Source: Cladobotryum mycophilum
Lineage: Eukaryota > Ascomycota > Sordariomycetes > Hypocreales > Hypocreaceae
DNA length: 64,000 nt
Direction of reading: 5' to 3'
NCBI GenBank assembly: GCA_036429605.1
Contig: CM071590.1
Coordinates: 2,914,001-2,978,000, forward strand
Of the stretch, positions 1-11,200 are shown one piece after another. How positions within the stretch are numbered: the first letter of the stretch is position 1; the number at the start of each line of letters is the position of its first letter. The notes beneath the pieces were generated by a model, which was not told where the DNA came from, made no database searches, and saw only the letters and a list, made by a program, of their open reading frames with translations. Both the position numbers and the translations under genes were made by a program.

Positions 1-1693
1 AGAAGGCTCACAAGGAACAGCAGGCCAACCTGAGGAAGAGTGCCATGGACGGCTTGATCGAACTCTTGCCGAAGCTGAACCTCGAAGCGTATACTCGCTG
101 GTCCGATGCTCAGAGCATTATTTCGTCCACTCCGTCGTTCCAGGAGAACGAAAAGTACGAAACTCTCAGTCAGTTTGATATCCTGACAGCTTTTCAGAAT
201 CACATGAAGGGCTTGGAGCGTGCGTTCATCGATTCAAAGCAGGAAGAGAAACATCGAAAGTTCCGCAAGGAACGTATTGCTAGAGACGGCTACCGATCCT
301 TGCTAGATTCTCTCCGAAAAGAAGGCAAAATCAATGCCGGAACCAAATGGGGACAGGTTGTGCCTCTGATTGAGAACGACGAGCGCTACACCAACATGGC
401 GGGCCAGAGCGGTTCGACCCCCAGGAGCTATTTTGGGATGTGGTGGAAGAGGAAGAACGGGGTCTACGAGGCTCAAGAAACGATGTGCTCGATGTTCTTG
501 AAGTAAGCAAAGAGGCTGTCTTCGTTCTGTTCCAGATAAGTGCTAACCCAGGCAGGATAAACGGTTTGATCTGACGCCATCGAGCGACCTGGAAGAGTTC
601 TTGTCTCTCATGAAGGATGATCCGCGTACTGCTAACATTGACCGTGACACGCTCAAACTTATTTTTGATCGGGTGAGTCTTAACATATTTGATCCATCAC
701 AAAGGTGCAAACCTTGCTAACCCCATTGACAGCTCCGCGAGAAACGTGCTTCTAAACGCGAAGACGACAGGCAATCTGATAGACAACAGCGCCGTGCGAT
801 GGATGATCTCCGCGCCTATATCAAACGGCTAGAGCCGCCAGTGACACTGGCCGATACATATGAAAAGGTACGACCTCGACTACTGAAAGCAGAAGAATTC
901 CAGGCAGTCTCTTCCGAAGAATACCGTCGAAACGCCTTCGATAAGCACATTCGCAGACTTCGCGAAAAGGAAGAAGCCGATCGCAGCCATAGGCGCCATG
1001 ACCGAGGGTCCAGCGAAGCAGACCCTTCTCGCCGCGAAAGAGATCGATCCAGAGGTGAGCGCTCTCATCGCAGTGGTGGACGTGCCGCCAGGCGTAGCCG
1101 TAGTCCGGAGCCGGATGCGTACGAAGCAGACAGGCGAAAAGCTATTGCCGAGCGAGAGCGAAATCATCGTAAGTCCACCATGGCAGAAAACCTACTATCC
1201 AGCGAACGTGGAAGACTATCCCCGCCGCCACCACGCCGCGACCGAGAACGGGACCGCGAGCGTGAGAGGGAGAGAGATCTTGACCGTCCAGCTCGCTCCC
1301 GACGTGAAGAAGAGAGCTATTATGATCGCGAGCGCAGAGACAGGGAGGATGAGAGGGAGCGGCAGTATCGCCGCCGTGCTGATAGAGGTTCGTATGACGA
1401 ACTCCCCTATGGAGACGAGCGACCAGCTACTTCTCGACGTCGTCGCCAGGACGACGAAGATGACTATGCCCGCAGGGACTCGAGGGACTCCAAGGTAAGA
1501 AAATCACCTCACACAGTTTTTTTTCACATACATCTGCTAACACCAGTCACAGAGATTGAGACGAGAACGTTCCCGTGAGCGCACCCCTCCTCCCCGTGAC
1601 GCACGTCACCGCAATAAGTCTCCAGCTCCTCCAGCACCACCCCTTTCCAAGGATGTTAGAAGCGGCAGTGAAGAAGGCGAGATTGAAGAATGA
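1..1693 (+). CDS. PRP40: Pre-mRNA-processing factor PRP40 (FF-domain protein), 5' truncated by window
   Basis: U1 snRNP-associated splicing factor that bridges the 5' splice site and branch-site proteins in the nucleus. The window starts inside the gene, so the N-terminal WW domains are outside. Seen here are FF-type helical repeats (for example the segment ending WGQVVPLIENDERY, then LFWDVVEEEER and FDLTPSSDLEEFL) and a long Arg/Glu/Asp-rich tail ending in GSEEGEIEE. Exons by splice reading are 1-502, 556-672, 733-1494 and 1553-1693; all introns are GT-AG with CTAAC near the 3' end. The frame breaks at the C run 418-422: upstream it reads GQSGSTP, and one base later it reads QELFWDVV, so one C appears to be missing. 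TGS1 follows convergently. The family call is firm; the charged tail is longer than I would expect for yeast Prp40. Confidence 0.9.
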
Positions 1694-2132
1694 TGATCCC
1701 GCCGCCCTTGCTGTTTGTCCTTACTGATCGCAGATATCATTTGCCTCCTCCATTGTATCCTTGTCCATGTAATCTTGTTGAGAACAGAGAGCAGAAGGCT
1801 TTTTGGTCTAGTTTTAGCAGTGCAAAAATGAGATACCATTATTAATTTCACTTCATCTTGTTATGCTATTTACATACAACATTCTATCGTGCAAAACGGG
1901 CATATAATTGGATGTTATTCATGGGTAATACTATGGCAGACTATAGAAAAAGGGGGTGGAAAATAAACGACTACATACGAATGTTGTATGAGAAGGCGAA
2001 AGAAAAGATGGAATGGTTCGGTTTAAATCAGATGAATCATTATTTATAGTATGAGCGTTTCTAAGACTATTTATATCGACTTCCCAATTCCCCGTAAACA
2101 TAAAAAATGGGTCTACCTCTCACGGTTTATTT
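1694..2132. other. Convergent 3' intergenic region PRP40/TGS1
   Basis: AT-rich sequence that should hold the two 3' ends. A short open frame at 1858-2049 has no recognisable content, and I see no gene here. Confidence 0.6.
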
Positions 2133-3078
2133 TCATGATTCTTCTCTTGGGATGTACGCCCCCATGGCTTTGCTGGCCCCTTCCATACAATACTGAATAA
2201 CCTCAATCTTCCGGTCCTCGGGCGCTAGTTTCGCAATTTGCCGTATGTCGCTCGTCCTGGGAAGAAACAGCACATGATCCATTTTCTTGTAGGCCTCGTA
2301 CAGGTCATTCAAGTTATATGGCTGCATCGTGGAGAGATCGAAAACCTCGTCGGTGCTGTACCCAGGTCCTCCCCATGGGGGGCTCGCAAAGATCATTGTC
2401 GTTTCGATGTCCGTCCTTAGATCAGGGTGGAGCTTCTCGGGCTCAGTCAATAGAGTCTTGAGGTACTCAAAGGAGTCGCCGTGGATCCAAGTGACGGTTG
2501 ACGGATCGACGCCGTAGATTTCTGCGTTGGTCTGGGCGCAGGCAAGCGTCGAGGCGTCGCGTTCAATGGCAATGATGCGGTCCCAACGCTCGGACAGGGC
2601 GAAGGCGATTGTGTTTCCACCAGCGCCGGAGAAACAGTCGATGAGGACGGTTCGCTTTGGATCAGCGCCGCCGCCTTCTGATAGCTCATATGCGATTTGG
2701 CTTTTTGGAGTATGTTAGAGAGATTGGGTGTGTTGAAGACGGAAGGGAGAGCCCGCAACTTGGGAAACGACTCACTTTGCGATGGGCTCGGGTGTGACGC
2801 CAAACCAGGCATCGTCAGTCATATAAACACCACCATCATACAATGAGAAGATGGAATATCGTTGACTGAAGTATCTAATGGACGCATTAGTGGAAACGTA
2901 CATGAACAGATGATGATAATGATATTGGAACCAACTTTTGAATATCCCAAGGAACTTCATGTTTCCCCCTATAGTGATGACATTTATCAGTCAACGGGAG
3001 CTTGTCGGCGGGCTGCATTGAGAAGCCAGAAGACGCGGCGGCATCTTGGGAGTTTAAGCTTCCCATACTGAAGCCCAT
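2133..3078 (-). CDS. TGS1: Trimethylguanosine synthase (snRNA/snoRNA cap hypermethylase)
   Basis: Converts the m7G cap of snRNAs and snoRNAs to 2,2,7-trimethylguanosine in the nucleus, using SAM. About 269 aa, near the fungal Tgs1 size. The SAM-binding motif I is DCFSGAGGN, the acidic motif is IAIERD, and the catalytic motif is SPPWGGPGY; all lie in the last exon. Upstream, the WDIQKYF...RYSIFSLYD block and TPEPIANQIA are typical of the family. Exons on the minus strand are 3078-2936, 2874-2776 and 2700-2133, summing to 270 codons. The first intron has an atypical GTTGGT donor and a CTAAT branch; the second has GTGAGT. The start is the first ATG after an in-frame stop; a second ATG lies four codons later. 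Divergent from the GRASP gene. Confidence 0.92.
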
Positions 3079-3519
3079 AAACCGAACTAAGAAATCACTC
3101 TATGACATCAAAGATTTAGGAAAAAAGGGTGAAGAGATTTTTGCCCAAGTTTTTTTTTGTGAAGCTAATAAAAGATGAGAATGGAAGGTTCAGGTTCCCG
3201 ATGAATGTTCAATAACTTGCATGAAGAACAAGGCTGATGCTGATAATAGTGATCCACTTTTATCCTGGAGAAGATAGCTTACTAGCGCCTTGGCATGTCT
3301 GCAAGGCTGACGTTACAATGGGACAGCTTGCGTCAAGCTCGCCAGCATCCTGTTCTACCTGTACATGCAAAACCTCCCAAACAAAGATCGCGATACTTAT
3401 CAGCCTTCTCTATCCGCCCTCTACCCTCTGCCCTCCTTATTTTTTTTATACTTGGACAAAATATATGATAATTACTTTGCGCAACAACACCCAGAGGCGA
3501 ACGAAAACACTAGCGAACC
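3079..3519. promoter_or_regulatory. Shared divergent promoter region TGS1/GRASP
   Basis: 441 bp between two divergent start codons. It is pyrimidine-rich on the + strand just before the GRASP ATG, as is common for fungal leaders. I could not assign any specific binding site. Confidence 0.5.
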
Positions 3520-4737
3520 ATGTTCAACGCACTTAATCGCATCATATCCCGTCTAGACGGCGACACCCCGCAGCAGCGCCAACACGAGCGAGGCTCCTTT
3601 GGCTTTCAAGTATTGAGGAACACGAATCTCGAACTATCGGTTGAGCCGTGGTTTGACTTTATTGTTGGAATCAATGGGAGACCAATTGTATGCGCGACAC
3701 TTGCTATGGGAGGGGGAGGGATGGGAGAGGGAGCGCTCCAATACTAACTTGAAGACGTAGGAGAATCCTGATCCTAGCTTGTTCGCTCAAGAGGTCCGAA
3801 ATTGTGCTGGTGGGAGTGTGACCTTTGGGTTATGGAACGCAAAGGTATCCTTTTACTTTTTTACCCAGTGTTCAATCATCCTCCACCAAATTATGATACA
3901 CTAACAAGTCTGATTCAGGGCCAACGCACCAGGGAGTTGCATGTCCCCGTACCGTACGACACAGCATCGCTCGGCCTCTCGCTTCAATACTCGCCCCTCT
4001 CTCTCGCCGCCAACATCTGGCACGTCCTCGACGTCGCGGCCAACTCCCCCGCTGACCAAGCCGGACTGTTACCTTATGGCGACTACATCCTAGGCAGCCC
4101 GGAAGGCGCCCTGCACGGGGAGGGTGCGCTGGGCGAGCTAGTCGAGGACCACATCGGCCGGCCGCTGCGGTTGTATGTCTACAACAACGAGTACAACGTG
4201 ACGAGGGAGGTCACGATACATCCCAGCAGAGACTGGGGCGGCGATGGAGCTTTGGGATGTGTGCTGGGATATGGCGCGCTACATCGCCTACCGGCGCCCT
4301 TGAGCGAGCCCGTCAACGCTCCCGGGGAGACCATGTTTGACGGCGAGTTCAACGAGAAGACGGCAAGCCCCTTCCCCCAGCCAGAGAGCAGCTTTTCTTC
4401 TCCTCCACCCCTTCTTCCTCCCACAGGAGGCGATTTCCTGGTACCAGCTCAGATGGTCAGCGTCAGCCCAGCGCCGCCTCCTACGGGTCATGCGCCGCCA
4501 AGGGCTGGCAAGAAGAAGGAGAGACACGCTATCGTGCCCAACAATTTTATGGATGACTATTTCAAGGAAGAGGAGCAGAAGAGCCGCGAATTGGATAATG
4601 CACCAAAGGGCAAGGGGACTGGAGTGCCGCCGCCGCCCAAGGGAGCTGGTGGTCCACCGAGAGCTGAGCCCAAGGCAAAGCAGGAAGGAGACGAAGAAGA
4701 AGGGGAAGAAGAAGGAGAAGAAAACGGTTCGGAATGA
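3520..4737 (+). CDS. GRH1: GRASP55/65-family Golgi stacking protein (Grh1-like)
   Basis: Peripheral Golgi/ER-exit-site protein involved in tethering and unconventional secretion. Exons 3520-3687, 3761-3844 and 3919-4737 give 356 aa. Two PDZ-like GRASP domains occupy roughly residues 15-205 (SFGFQVLRN, PWFDFIVGINGRPI, then SPADQAGLLPYGDYILG and GCVLGYGALHRLP). The rest is Pro/Ser-rich and ends in a Glu-rich acidic tail. There is no Gly at position 2, so the myristoylation known for animal GRASPs is not possible; the start MFNALNRII is amphipathic, like the N-terminal helix known from yeast Grh1 (membrane anchoring here is inference). Divergent from TGS1 and convergent with OST2. Confidence 0.93.
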
Positions 4738-4987
4738 GAAGAATATATCGTGAAATAGTTTATAATTTCGGCATGAAATGATTCCCCCACCCTATTTGAC
4801 CGAGTCTAATTCTCAAAACGACCCCTTTTTGTCCACAAAATCCTTTTGTGTGAAGTTCATTGTATATTGTACACCATCCGCTTCGTTTGTTTTCTTCTTT
4901 TTTCGCTATTTCGTATCCTCTTTTCTATTTCCCCCTCTCTCTCCCTCTCTCCTCCCCCGCCTTCATCGTCCTCTTTAGTTGGCACTC

Positions 4988-5681
4988 TCAATTGATAAAG
5001 TTGACGCAAAAGAAATGCAGAATCAAACTGCAGACGACGTAATCGGAGAATGCTCTGCTAAGGGATTAGTAACTTTTTTTTTGAGGGGGAAACTTGATAT
5101 GCTTTGAATCATGGAACCGTACCGCTCTGGGGATACTGCAGGGAAGTCGCTCTTGTTGGCGGCCGTTGTTTGTATGCGCAATGAAACTGATGGTTTGTCA
5201 GATGGTGATGCTATGTTTTGATATGGTAGTTGAACGCATACTTGTCAAGACGAATTGTCCTACGGTCGCTCCGAAGCCTGAGAGAAAAGCATTGAATGGC
5301 TATATGCGCATTAGTCTAATCCAGTATATTTGTATATGCATATACATATATATGTATTTATATATATATACATCCATCTCGCTCGCAAAAACTCACATAG
5401 TTGCCCGCCAAGATACAGTACACAAACTGCAGCGCACCCACAGCCGCGAGGAAAACCAAAAAGACGTCAATCAGCTTGGTCCGCTGGGGCGTCTCGTTCA
5501 CGTAGTAGTTGTAGATGTTTTGCAGGACCTTGTCCCAGTTGGCCGGGGCGGCGCCGCTGCCCTTGCTGGAGGGAGTGGAAATGGTGGTGGGAGGGACGGA
5601 GGCCGGGGCGGTTGCGCTGGCTTGGGTTGTTGCGGCGGAGGAGGGCGCTGGATCGCGGGCGGCGTTTTTCTTGGGTGCCAT
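4988..5681 (-). CDS. OST2: Oligosaccharyltransferase subunit OST2/DAD1
   Basis: Small membrane subunit of the ER oligosaccharyltransferase, which transfers the glycan to Asn-X-Ser/Thr. Four exons on the minus strand: 5681-5397, 5299-5242, 5186-5123 and 5054-4988, 157 aa in total. The DAD1 core is plain: YVNETPQRTKLIDVFL, LQFVYCILAGNYPFNAFLSG, FGATVGQFVLT, SLRIQT, VSPERAFSDY and the family-typical end HFFCVNFIN. Three hydrophobic segments fit the DAD1 topology. A 45-residue Ala/Ser/Pro/Thr-rich N-terminal extension precedes the core. Intron 1 (5300-5396) contains a TA-rich microsatellite. Three of the exons are under 70 nt and are easily missed by gene callers. Divergent from the TMEM14-like gene; a CCAAT box (ATTGG on + at 5868) lies in the shared promoter. 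Confidence 0.93.
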
Positions 5682-6141
5682 GATGGTGGGGGTCTGGAGG
5701 AGGAGAAGAAGAAGAAGAAGGTGGAGGGGGAGGTTATTTGGGCGGCGATGTTGGTTCTTGGATTGTTTCGCTATTACCTGCAATGTGATATTGTATGTAT
5801 GAAGTGGTAGCTTGATCTGTTATCTGTAGATGCGGCCACGAAAGCTCCAAGAGGTCGATGGCTTGTGATTGGCCAAAAGCCCAGTCTGGGGTCGGTGACC
5901 CACTTTTGAGCCCGTTTTCGCCTTCAAATCACGTCAGTCAATTCTGCTTGTACATTGTATTGTTAAAGTGTTCGAATGGACTTTGACTGTCCCGAGGGCT
6001 GACTTACTGCGCATCCCGTCGGAATTTTCTAAATCTTACAAACAAAACAGAGTGTCATCAGGGATCATTATCAGTAATTGGCACCTTACAAACACATATT
6101 GCTCACAGCTAGAAACAAGATATAATACTAATAATATCAAC
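5682..6141. promoter_or_regulatory. Shared divergent promoter OST2/TMEM14-like
   Basis: 460 bp between divergent starts. A CCAAT box lies at about 5867-5872 in the context GTGATTGGCC. I checked for an ER-stress element (CCAAT-N9-CCACG) and did not find the correct spacing. Confidence 0.5.
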
Positions 6142-6610
6142 ATGGTAAGTCCATGGCGTCACCCCCTCACTATCATCGTTGCGCCAGCTAATCAAGCTTC
6201 AAAAGTCCGACTCCTCCAAGCTCTCCAACGCATCATTTGTCCTCGCCGCTCTTACAGCTGGCGGTGGTGCCGCCGGCTATGCGCGAACTGGATCGCTTCC
6301 CTCCATCATTGCCGGCTCTGCGGTTGGTATTCTGTGTAAGTTCCCATCACACTCCCAGATCCCCGTCATAGTGTAGAGGTCGGCGCAACTAAAACATGGC
6401 CATGTCCAATTTCTAGACGGCATTGGCGGCTACCGCATCCAGAACCGTCAGTCGTATGGCATCGAGCTGAGTCTGCTTGCCTCCCTCATCCTCGGAGCCT
6501 CGGCTTTCCCTCGTGCCATCCGCCTCAGGAAGCCTGTGCCAATCTTCCTCAGTGTTTTGTCGGCCTATGGTATCATCACATTTGGCAGTGCTTTCCGACA
6601 GAGCTTGTAA
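6142..6610 (+). CDS. TMEM14/UPF0136 family small membrane protein
   Basis: Predicted protein of 108 aa with about four hydrophobic segments and the family features LTAGGGAAGYARTGSLPSI, GSAVGILYGIGGYRIQ and a Gly-rich second half. Animal TMEM14C works in mitochondrial haem precursor transport; the role in fungi is not established. Exons are 6142-6144, 6206-6335 and 6417-6610. Exon 1 of the coding region is the ATG codon alone, followed directly by GTAAGT. I placed the acceptor at 6205, after the CTAATC branch point, which gives MSDSSKLSNASFVLA. An acceptor at 6187 (GCCAG) would add six residues. Lies between OST2 and CMC2. Confidence 0.85.
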
Positions 6611-6904
6611 TTGACGTTGGGAAAAGGTCAATTACTTTATAATTTATATAGTTGTTGAATCTTAAAGCTTCAACATCTCCAATCCCAACCCAATTCAAGT
6701 ATATCGGCCAGTCGTCGTTTCGCATCGTGAGTGTTGGTGGGTCATGAGTTTATATGTATAATCCAACCTCCCAATTTTGTCCTCCATAACGCCCCCCAAA
6801 AAATGCAATATTCATTTGTTGTACAAGCGAAACATGTCGCTGGGAAAGAGTCGAGAGAGAGAGAGGGGGGGGGGAGTTTGGATTGTTTCGTGTTAAGCTT
6901 CGGT

Positions 6905-7205
6905 TCATAGTCCCAATTCGCGCTGCTGCTCCTTAATCTTATCTCGCTTGGCCCTCGCCGCCGCTCTATTGTCCGCTTGCGTTTTGGTTCGTTCGGCTCG
7001 CAGGCATGCGTCAACCTTGTCTTTTGCATCGTTGCATGCGCCAGATGCCTTGTGCATGAAGCCTCGAGCATGGCATTCTTCGAGGGCGGCGACGACATCC
7101 TGGCAAGCTGAAATTGAGAGTCAGATGGGTTAGTTGCCAGTGGGTTCCATGTCAAAGGTTAATAATAATACCCAGTGCATTTTTCGTATGCAAATGAGGA
7201 TGCAT
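6905..7205 (-). CDS. CMC2: COX assembly mitochondrial protein 2 (twin CX9C)
   Basis: Small intermembrane-space protein of 78 aa, imported by the Mia40 pathway, with a role in cytochrome c oxidase biogenesis. Exons on the minus strand are 7205-7172 and 7107-6905. The two CX9C motifs are C13-C23 (CQDVVAALEEC) and C36-C46 (CNDAKDKVDAC), separated by HARGFMHKASGA, the CHxxGF signature of Cmc1/Cmc2. The start MHPHLHTKNALAC fits Cmc2 rather than Cmc1. The tail is basic and Ala-rich (ADNRAAARAKRDK). The intron (7108-7171) has donor GTATTA and a CTAACCC branch. Divergent from prefoldin 2. Confidence 0.92.
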
Positions 7206-7521
7206 TGTTGCTGTTTATAGCTTTGTTCTCTTGTTTCTTCCTCAATGTTGGTTCAACAGGTGACTACATGGAAGAATTATGCAACCAAGAAAACCATCAA
7301 TCAATTGGAAAAGCTTGGGCCCCACCAACGGCCCCCGGGGTTTCTTGGGTCCCTGGAGGTTGATTTCGCACGGTGCACGACAGCCCACCTTGACAGAACA
7401 TTGCCCCCTTCAATATCAAACTTGATAAACACGAACAAGGAGTCGAAACACGATATCGTGGTCGTGACTGGCACTGTCTGCACATTTTTCATTCAACAGT
7501 CACCGGTTCTCACCCTAGACC
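7206..7521. promoter_or_regulatory. Shared divergent promoter CMC2/prefoldin 2
   Basis: 316 bp between divergent starts. It contains a GC-rich near-palindrome around 7318-7345 (CCCC and GGGG blocks). No known site could be assigned. Confidence 0.45.
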
Positions 7522-8238
7522 ATGTCGACATCACAGCAGGTGCCTGCTAAGAAGCAGCAGGGTAGGTCCAGCTCTCATCGCTCGCACTCACTACTCACTC
7601 ACCCCACCTGTTTCACTGAAGAAGCCTCAAGGTTGTTGTTCTTGTTGTTGTGTGCAGCGCTGAATTCTTGATAGACCTTCAGGCAACATATACCAATTTT
7701 AAGAATACTCTCCAGCAAATAGCTGCCAAAATCGGAGATATCGAGCAAGAAGCTGAGGAGCACAAGTTTGTCTTTCCACTTTCATGCCAACGACATATGT
7801 CGTTGTTGAAGTCTTCTTCACATCCATCACCAGCCCATCTCGAGCCACCCTCACTGAGATGAAACCACCAAGCCTCGGCTTCACCGCTCGCATATATGAA
7901 CCCACACCGCTAATCTTTGTTTTAATCTATTTCCTCAGGCTCGTGCTAGAAACTTTGGAACCGCTGTCGGGGGATCGCAAGTGCTTCCGCCTGATCAACG
8001 GTGTCCTCGTCGAAAGGACGGTTCAGGATGTGGTTCCTGCGCTCAAGACGAACCAAGAGGGGTTGAGAAAAGTTCTTGATGACTTGGTCAAGCAGTACAA
8101 GGGCAAGCAGGATGACCTTGACAAGTGGAAGGTTCGTATTTCTCGTTTAAAGCCCTCTTGGCAATGTTTGTTTTGGATACAGAGGCGGCTAACCGATGGA
8201 AACAGAAAAAGAATAATGTCCAGGTAGTACAGCAATGA
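7522..8238 (+). CDS. GIM4: Prefoldin subunit 2
   Basis: Beta-type subunit of the cytosolic hexameric prefoldin chaperone, which passes unfolded actin and tubulin to CCT. 118 aa, close to the family length. Exons are 7522-7561, 7675-7765, 7939-8131 and 8206-8238. The coiled-coil/hairpin signatures are KIGDIEQEAEEHKLV, RKCFRLINGVLVERTV, VVPALKTN and the C-terminal helix ending WKKKNNVQVVQQ. The second intron uses an unusual GTTTGT donor at 7766. The last exon is only 33 nt but holds the family-typical C-terminus, which supports the model. Divergent from CMC2. Confidence 0.94.
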
Positions 8239-11200
8239 TTGCATAATGGAATGGGGAATTGATGGAAAAATAAACTGGCTCCAAAATTTCTTCAATACGA
8301 GGAGTCACTTTCCAGTGCCATCTCAACGTGCATTAGTGACAGTCACGCATGCCCTGATGGTTCAAGCTCTTGGTTTCATGTCCGATGATGGATTCAACCC
8401 GGGAATGGCCGTCATTGCGAAAGAGAGAGAGAGAGAGAAAGACATCATTGGCCCATATGATAAGGCAATTGTGGGCTTTTTCTTTCAACCGCTCGGAATG
8501 GAGCCTTGCCCTGATGGAGTCTGTCTCTGTGCCCAACCGCTTATACGCAGTCACCGAAGGTGCTATGTCAAACTCCTGGGCATGCGGACATCAGGTCACA
8601 CATGAGACAATAAGAACAAGGATCCGCAAAGCCATGCAGTGAATGCATATCCGGTGGATTTTTATTGATTCTTTATTTCCATTCACACGGCATACCTACA
8701 GATACAGATCATACCACATTGATTGACACCTGTAATCAGAAGGCCACATAGTATATACCCTCGTCCACGTCCCAAACAATACCCACCACATGTCGAGGCA
8801 TCTCGATGGCAATGTACGCCTCAGGGGCAGAAAAGGGAAAACGCATCCATTATATGTCTCCGTCCCCTGACGGATGCCAGCAGAGCAGACAAGGCAGAGA
8901 GCCATGTACATTACATGATTGAAAAAGCAAATTCTTTGCTGCCAACTGGCAAACTGTGATGACAACACCATCAGCGAGAGCAGCCACCCACCCACTATCC
9001 GCCCGCATTGCATGCGCCTCTTGTTTTAAAAGAAAACTTGAAAGCAAGGAAATCTGAAATTCCAAGATCCAACTAGACGGCTTCAAGACCGGGCTCATGC
9101 AGAAAGACCGTGGAGACGCTGACAGTTTGCATTCTTTCGACCTTGTCTCTTTTCTCTTTTTTTTTTTTATGCCTCGTGACACTGGGGGTGTGTCTGGATG
9201 ATGGGGACAGGCTTTCTCCTCCTACTGTTTCTGGAATGCAACGGGCCATCTAGCCAACAAGATTTCAGAGTACGACTCTATCTGAGAGAGAAAATATCTC
9301 CGTGGATCCCGATCACTAAAAGACGCACTTGCCGGGATGAGGCATCTTTGGAGTCTATTTTTTGTGCCCTCTCGGTATGCCATTCTAGTGGTAGGAGGCG
9401 GAGGCTAAGAGGAAGCGATCGCTGCAACCCTACATTAGGAGTTTATTATGTGTGTGTAAGTTGAACGCAAAGGAAGCCCATATCAGCCGGGCACACTATA
9501 TGACGAGCATGATGCTATTCAGCAAATTTTGCCCCAATAATTGTACGTAAAAAGTGCGGCTTGTACTCCGTAGGTAAAGATGGATTCAGACATACATGGC
9601 ATGACATGAAATGACATGGCATTTCGAACAACGCATTCATTCTCATTCGGCCATTTACGAAAAGAAGTGCGCGAGTTTTAACGAGGCAAGACATTAATGA
9701 CAATTATAGGAACTCGAGACGCAAGGCAAGATGAGTTGGGTTTAGCCTGAGTGATGCATTCGTCCCTAACAGGAGAGAGGAAGGGAGGGCTTTCACCTGG
9801 GGTCTGGTCTGGCATGTTAGCCAAAGTCTCGACTTACAAGGTATAATACTCATGACCTTGTAAAGCAAGCAAACAAGGTCGTAAAAGGCGTGCATCATGG
9901 ACAATGCTACAAGCACACATGAGCTGGCGGGAAGTGGCTTCATGCCCAAGACCCTGTTGCCGGGCCTAAAAGCCAACTCAGCAGCCCTCCATCCCTGCGG
10001 AAGGGGAAGCATGTATGTATGTACGGAGTATGTGTGTGTGTGATAGCGAGCAGCCCCGCATTTACCGAAGGGAGGAGGCAGCAAGATACCTGGCATGGAT
10101 AGGTAAGGTAAGGTAGGGAGGTTGATATATGATGCCTCCTACTACTACTCTGTGTATCAGGTGGTGTCACAAGATCAAATTTCGTTTGCACCCTGCAAGG
10201 GATCGCCAAGCAGGGTAAAATAGTATGATTACTTTCGCTTTGCTCGCGGCTGTTACGTTGGATGGATGCAAATATCCGTGTGATTCTTTCTGGAATAAAT
10301 ATGATTCCAGTAGAACAGACCCCCCCAAAAAAAACAGTAACAAACAAAAAGATTGAGCGGTAACGGCGTCTATTGGCTTAGTCTTGAGGTAGCATATTGA
10401 TGAGAGATTACTTGCAGCACATGGGATGTGCAATATGTACAAGTAGTAGTAGTAGTGGTAGTAGTAGCAGCCATTTATGTGGTATGTATGTTTATGTATG
10501 TACGCACCCACCACCCTGCCCTGGACCATCACACCCATCATCACATCACATCGTAAAACAAGGCCAACCACTGCTGCGCTGGGCACACATTTGGGATTGG
10601 GATTGGACTGGACTGGACTGGACTGGCGGCCCGACGCCTAGGAGGAGTAAAGCGGCAAACAGTAGGTGTGTTTGTTTGTTGGGGCCTGATTTTCAGCCAC
10701 TCGGTACCTGGAAGAGGGAGGTGTAAGAAGAATGGCTGTTTTGTTGTTTTTGTTTTGTTTTGTTTTGTCTTGTTCTTGTTTGCTTCTGCGTGTGTCTGCA
10801 TGATGATGAAGCAAGCCAATTGTCGAATAGGCGGCTGAAGTGGCCCTCCATGTCAAAGTACCGTCTTGCTGGGGGAGGGAGGGAGGGGGCATGCTTCCCA
10901 GTCGTGGAGACGACGTCACAAAGCACGAGGCTGGCTGCATCGCAGGATACAAGGGCGGTAGGTACAAGATACATCCATGGTATGCGACTTGCGAATTACC
11001 GATTGGCGATATTTATTTGCCGAGTTGAAATAATAGCAAGCAAAAGTGGATTAATATCGTTGAATTTTGGTCAATCATGCTTTTGAACATGCAGAGAGAG
11101 CCCCCGACGACTCGTCTATTCTATTCTATCCATGGCATTCGTGTGGGATGAAGGGCCGCTCAGTACCTCCAAAGGTAGTACCTCGAAAAGCCACTTACAA

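Noticed and set aside
418..422. Programmed ribosomal frameshifting as the cause of the breaks
   Set aside because: Seven unrelated genes or sites would all need it. There is no shared slippery heptamer beyond the homopolymer, and the needed shift is the same one-base deletion everywhere.
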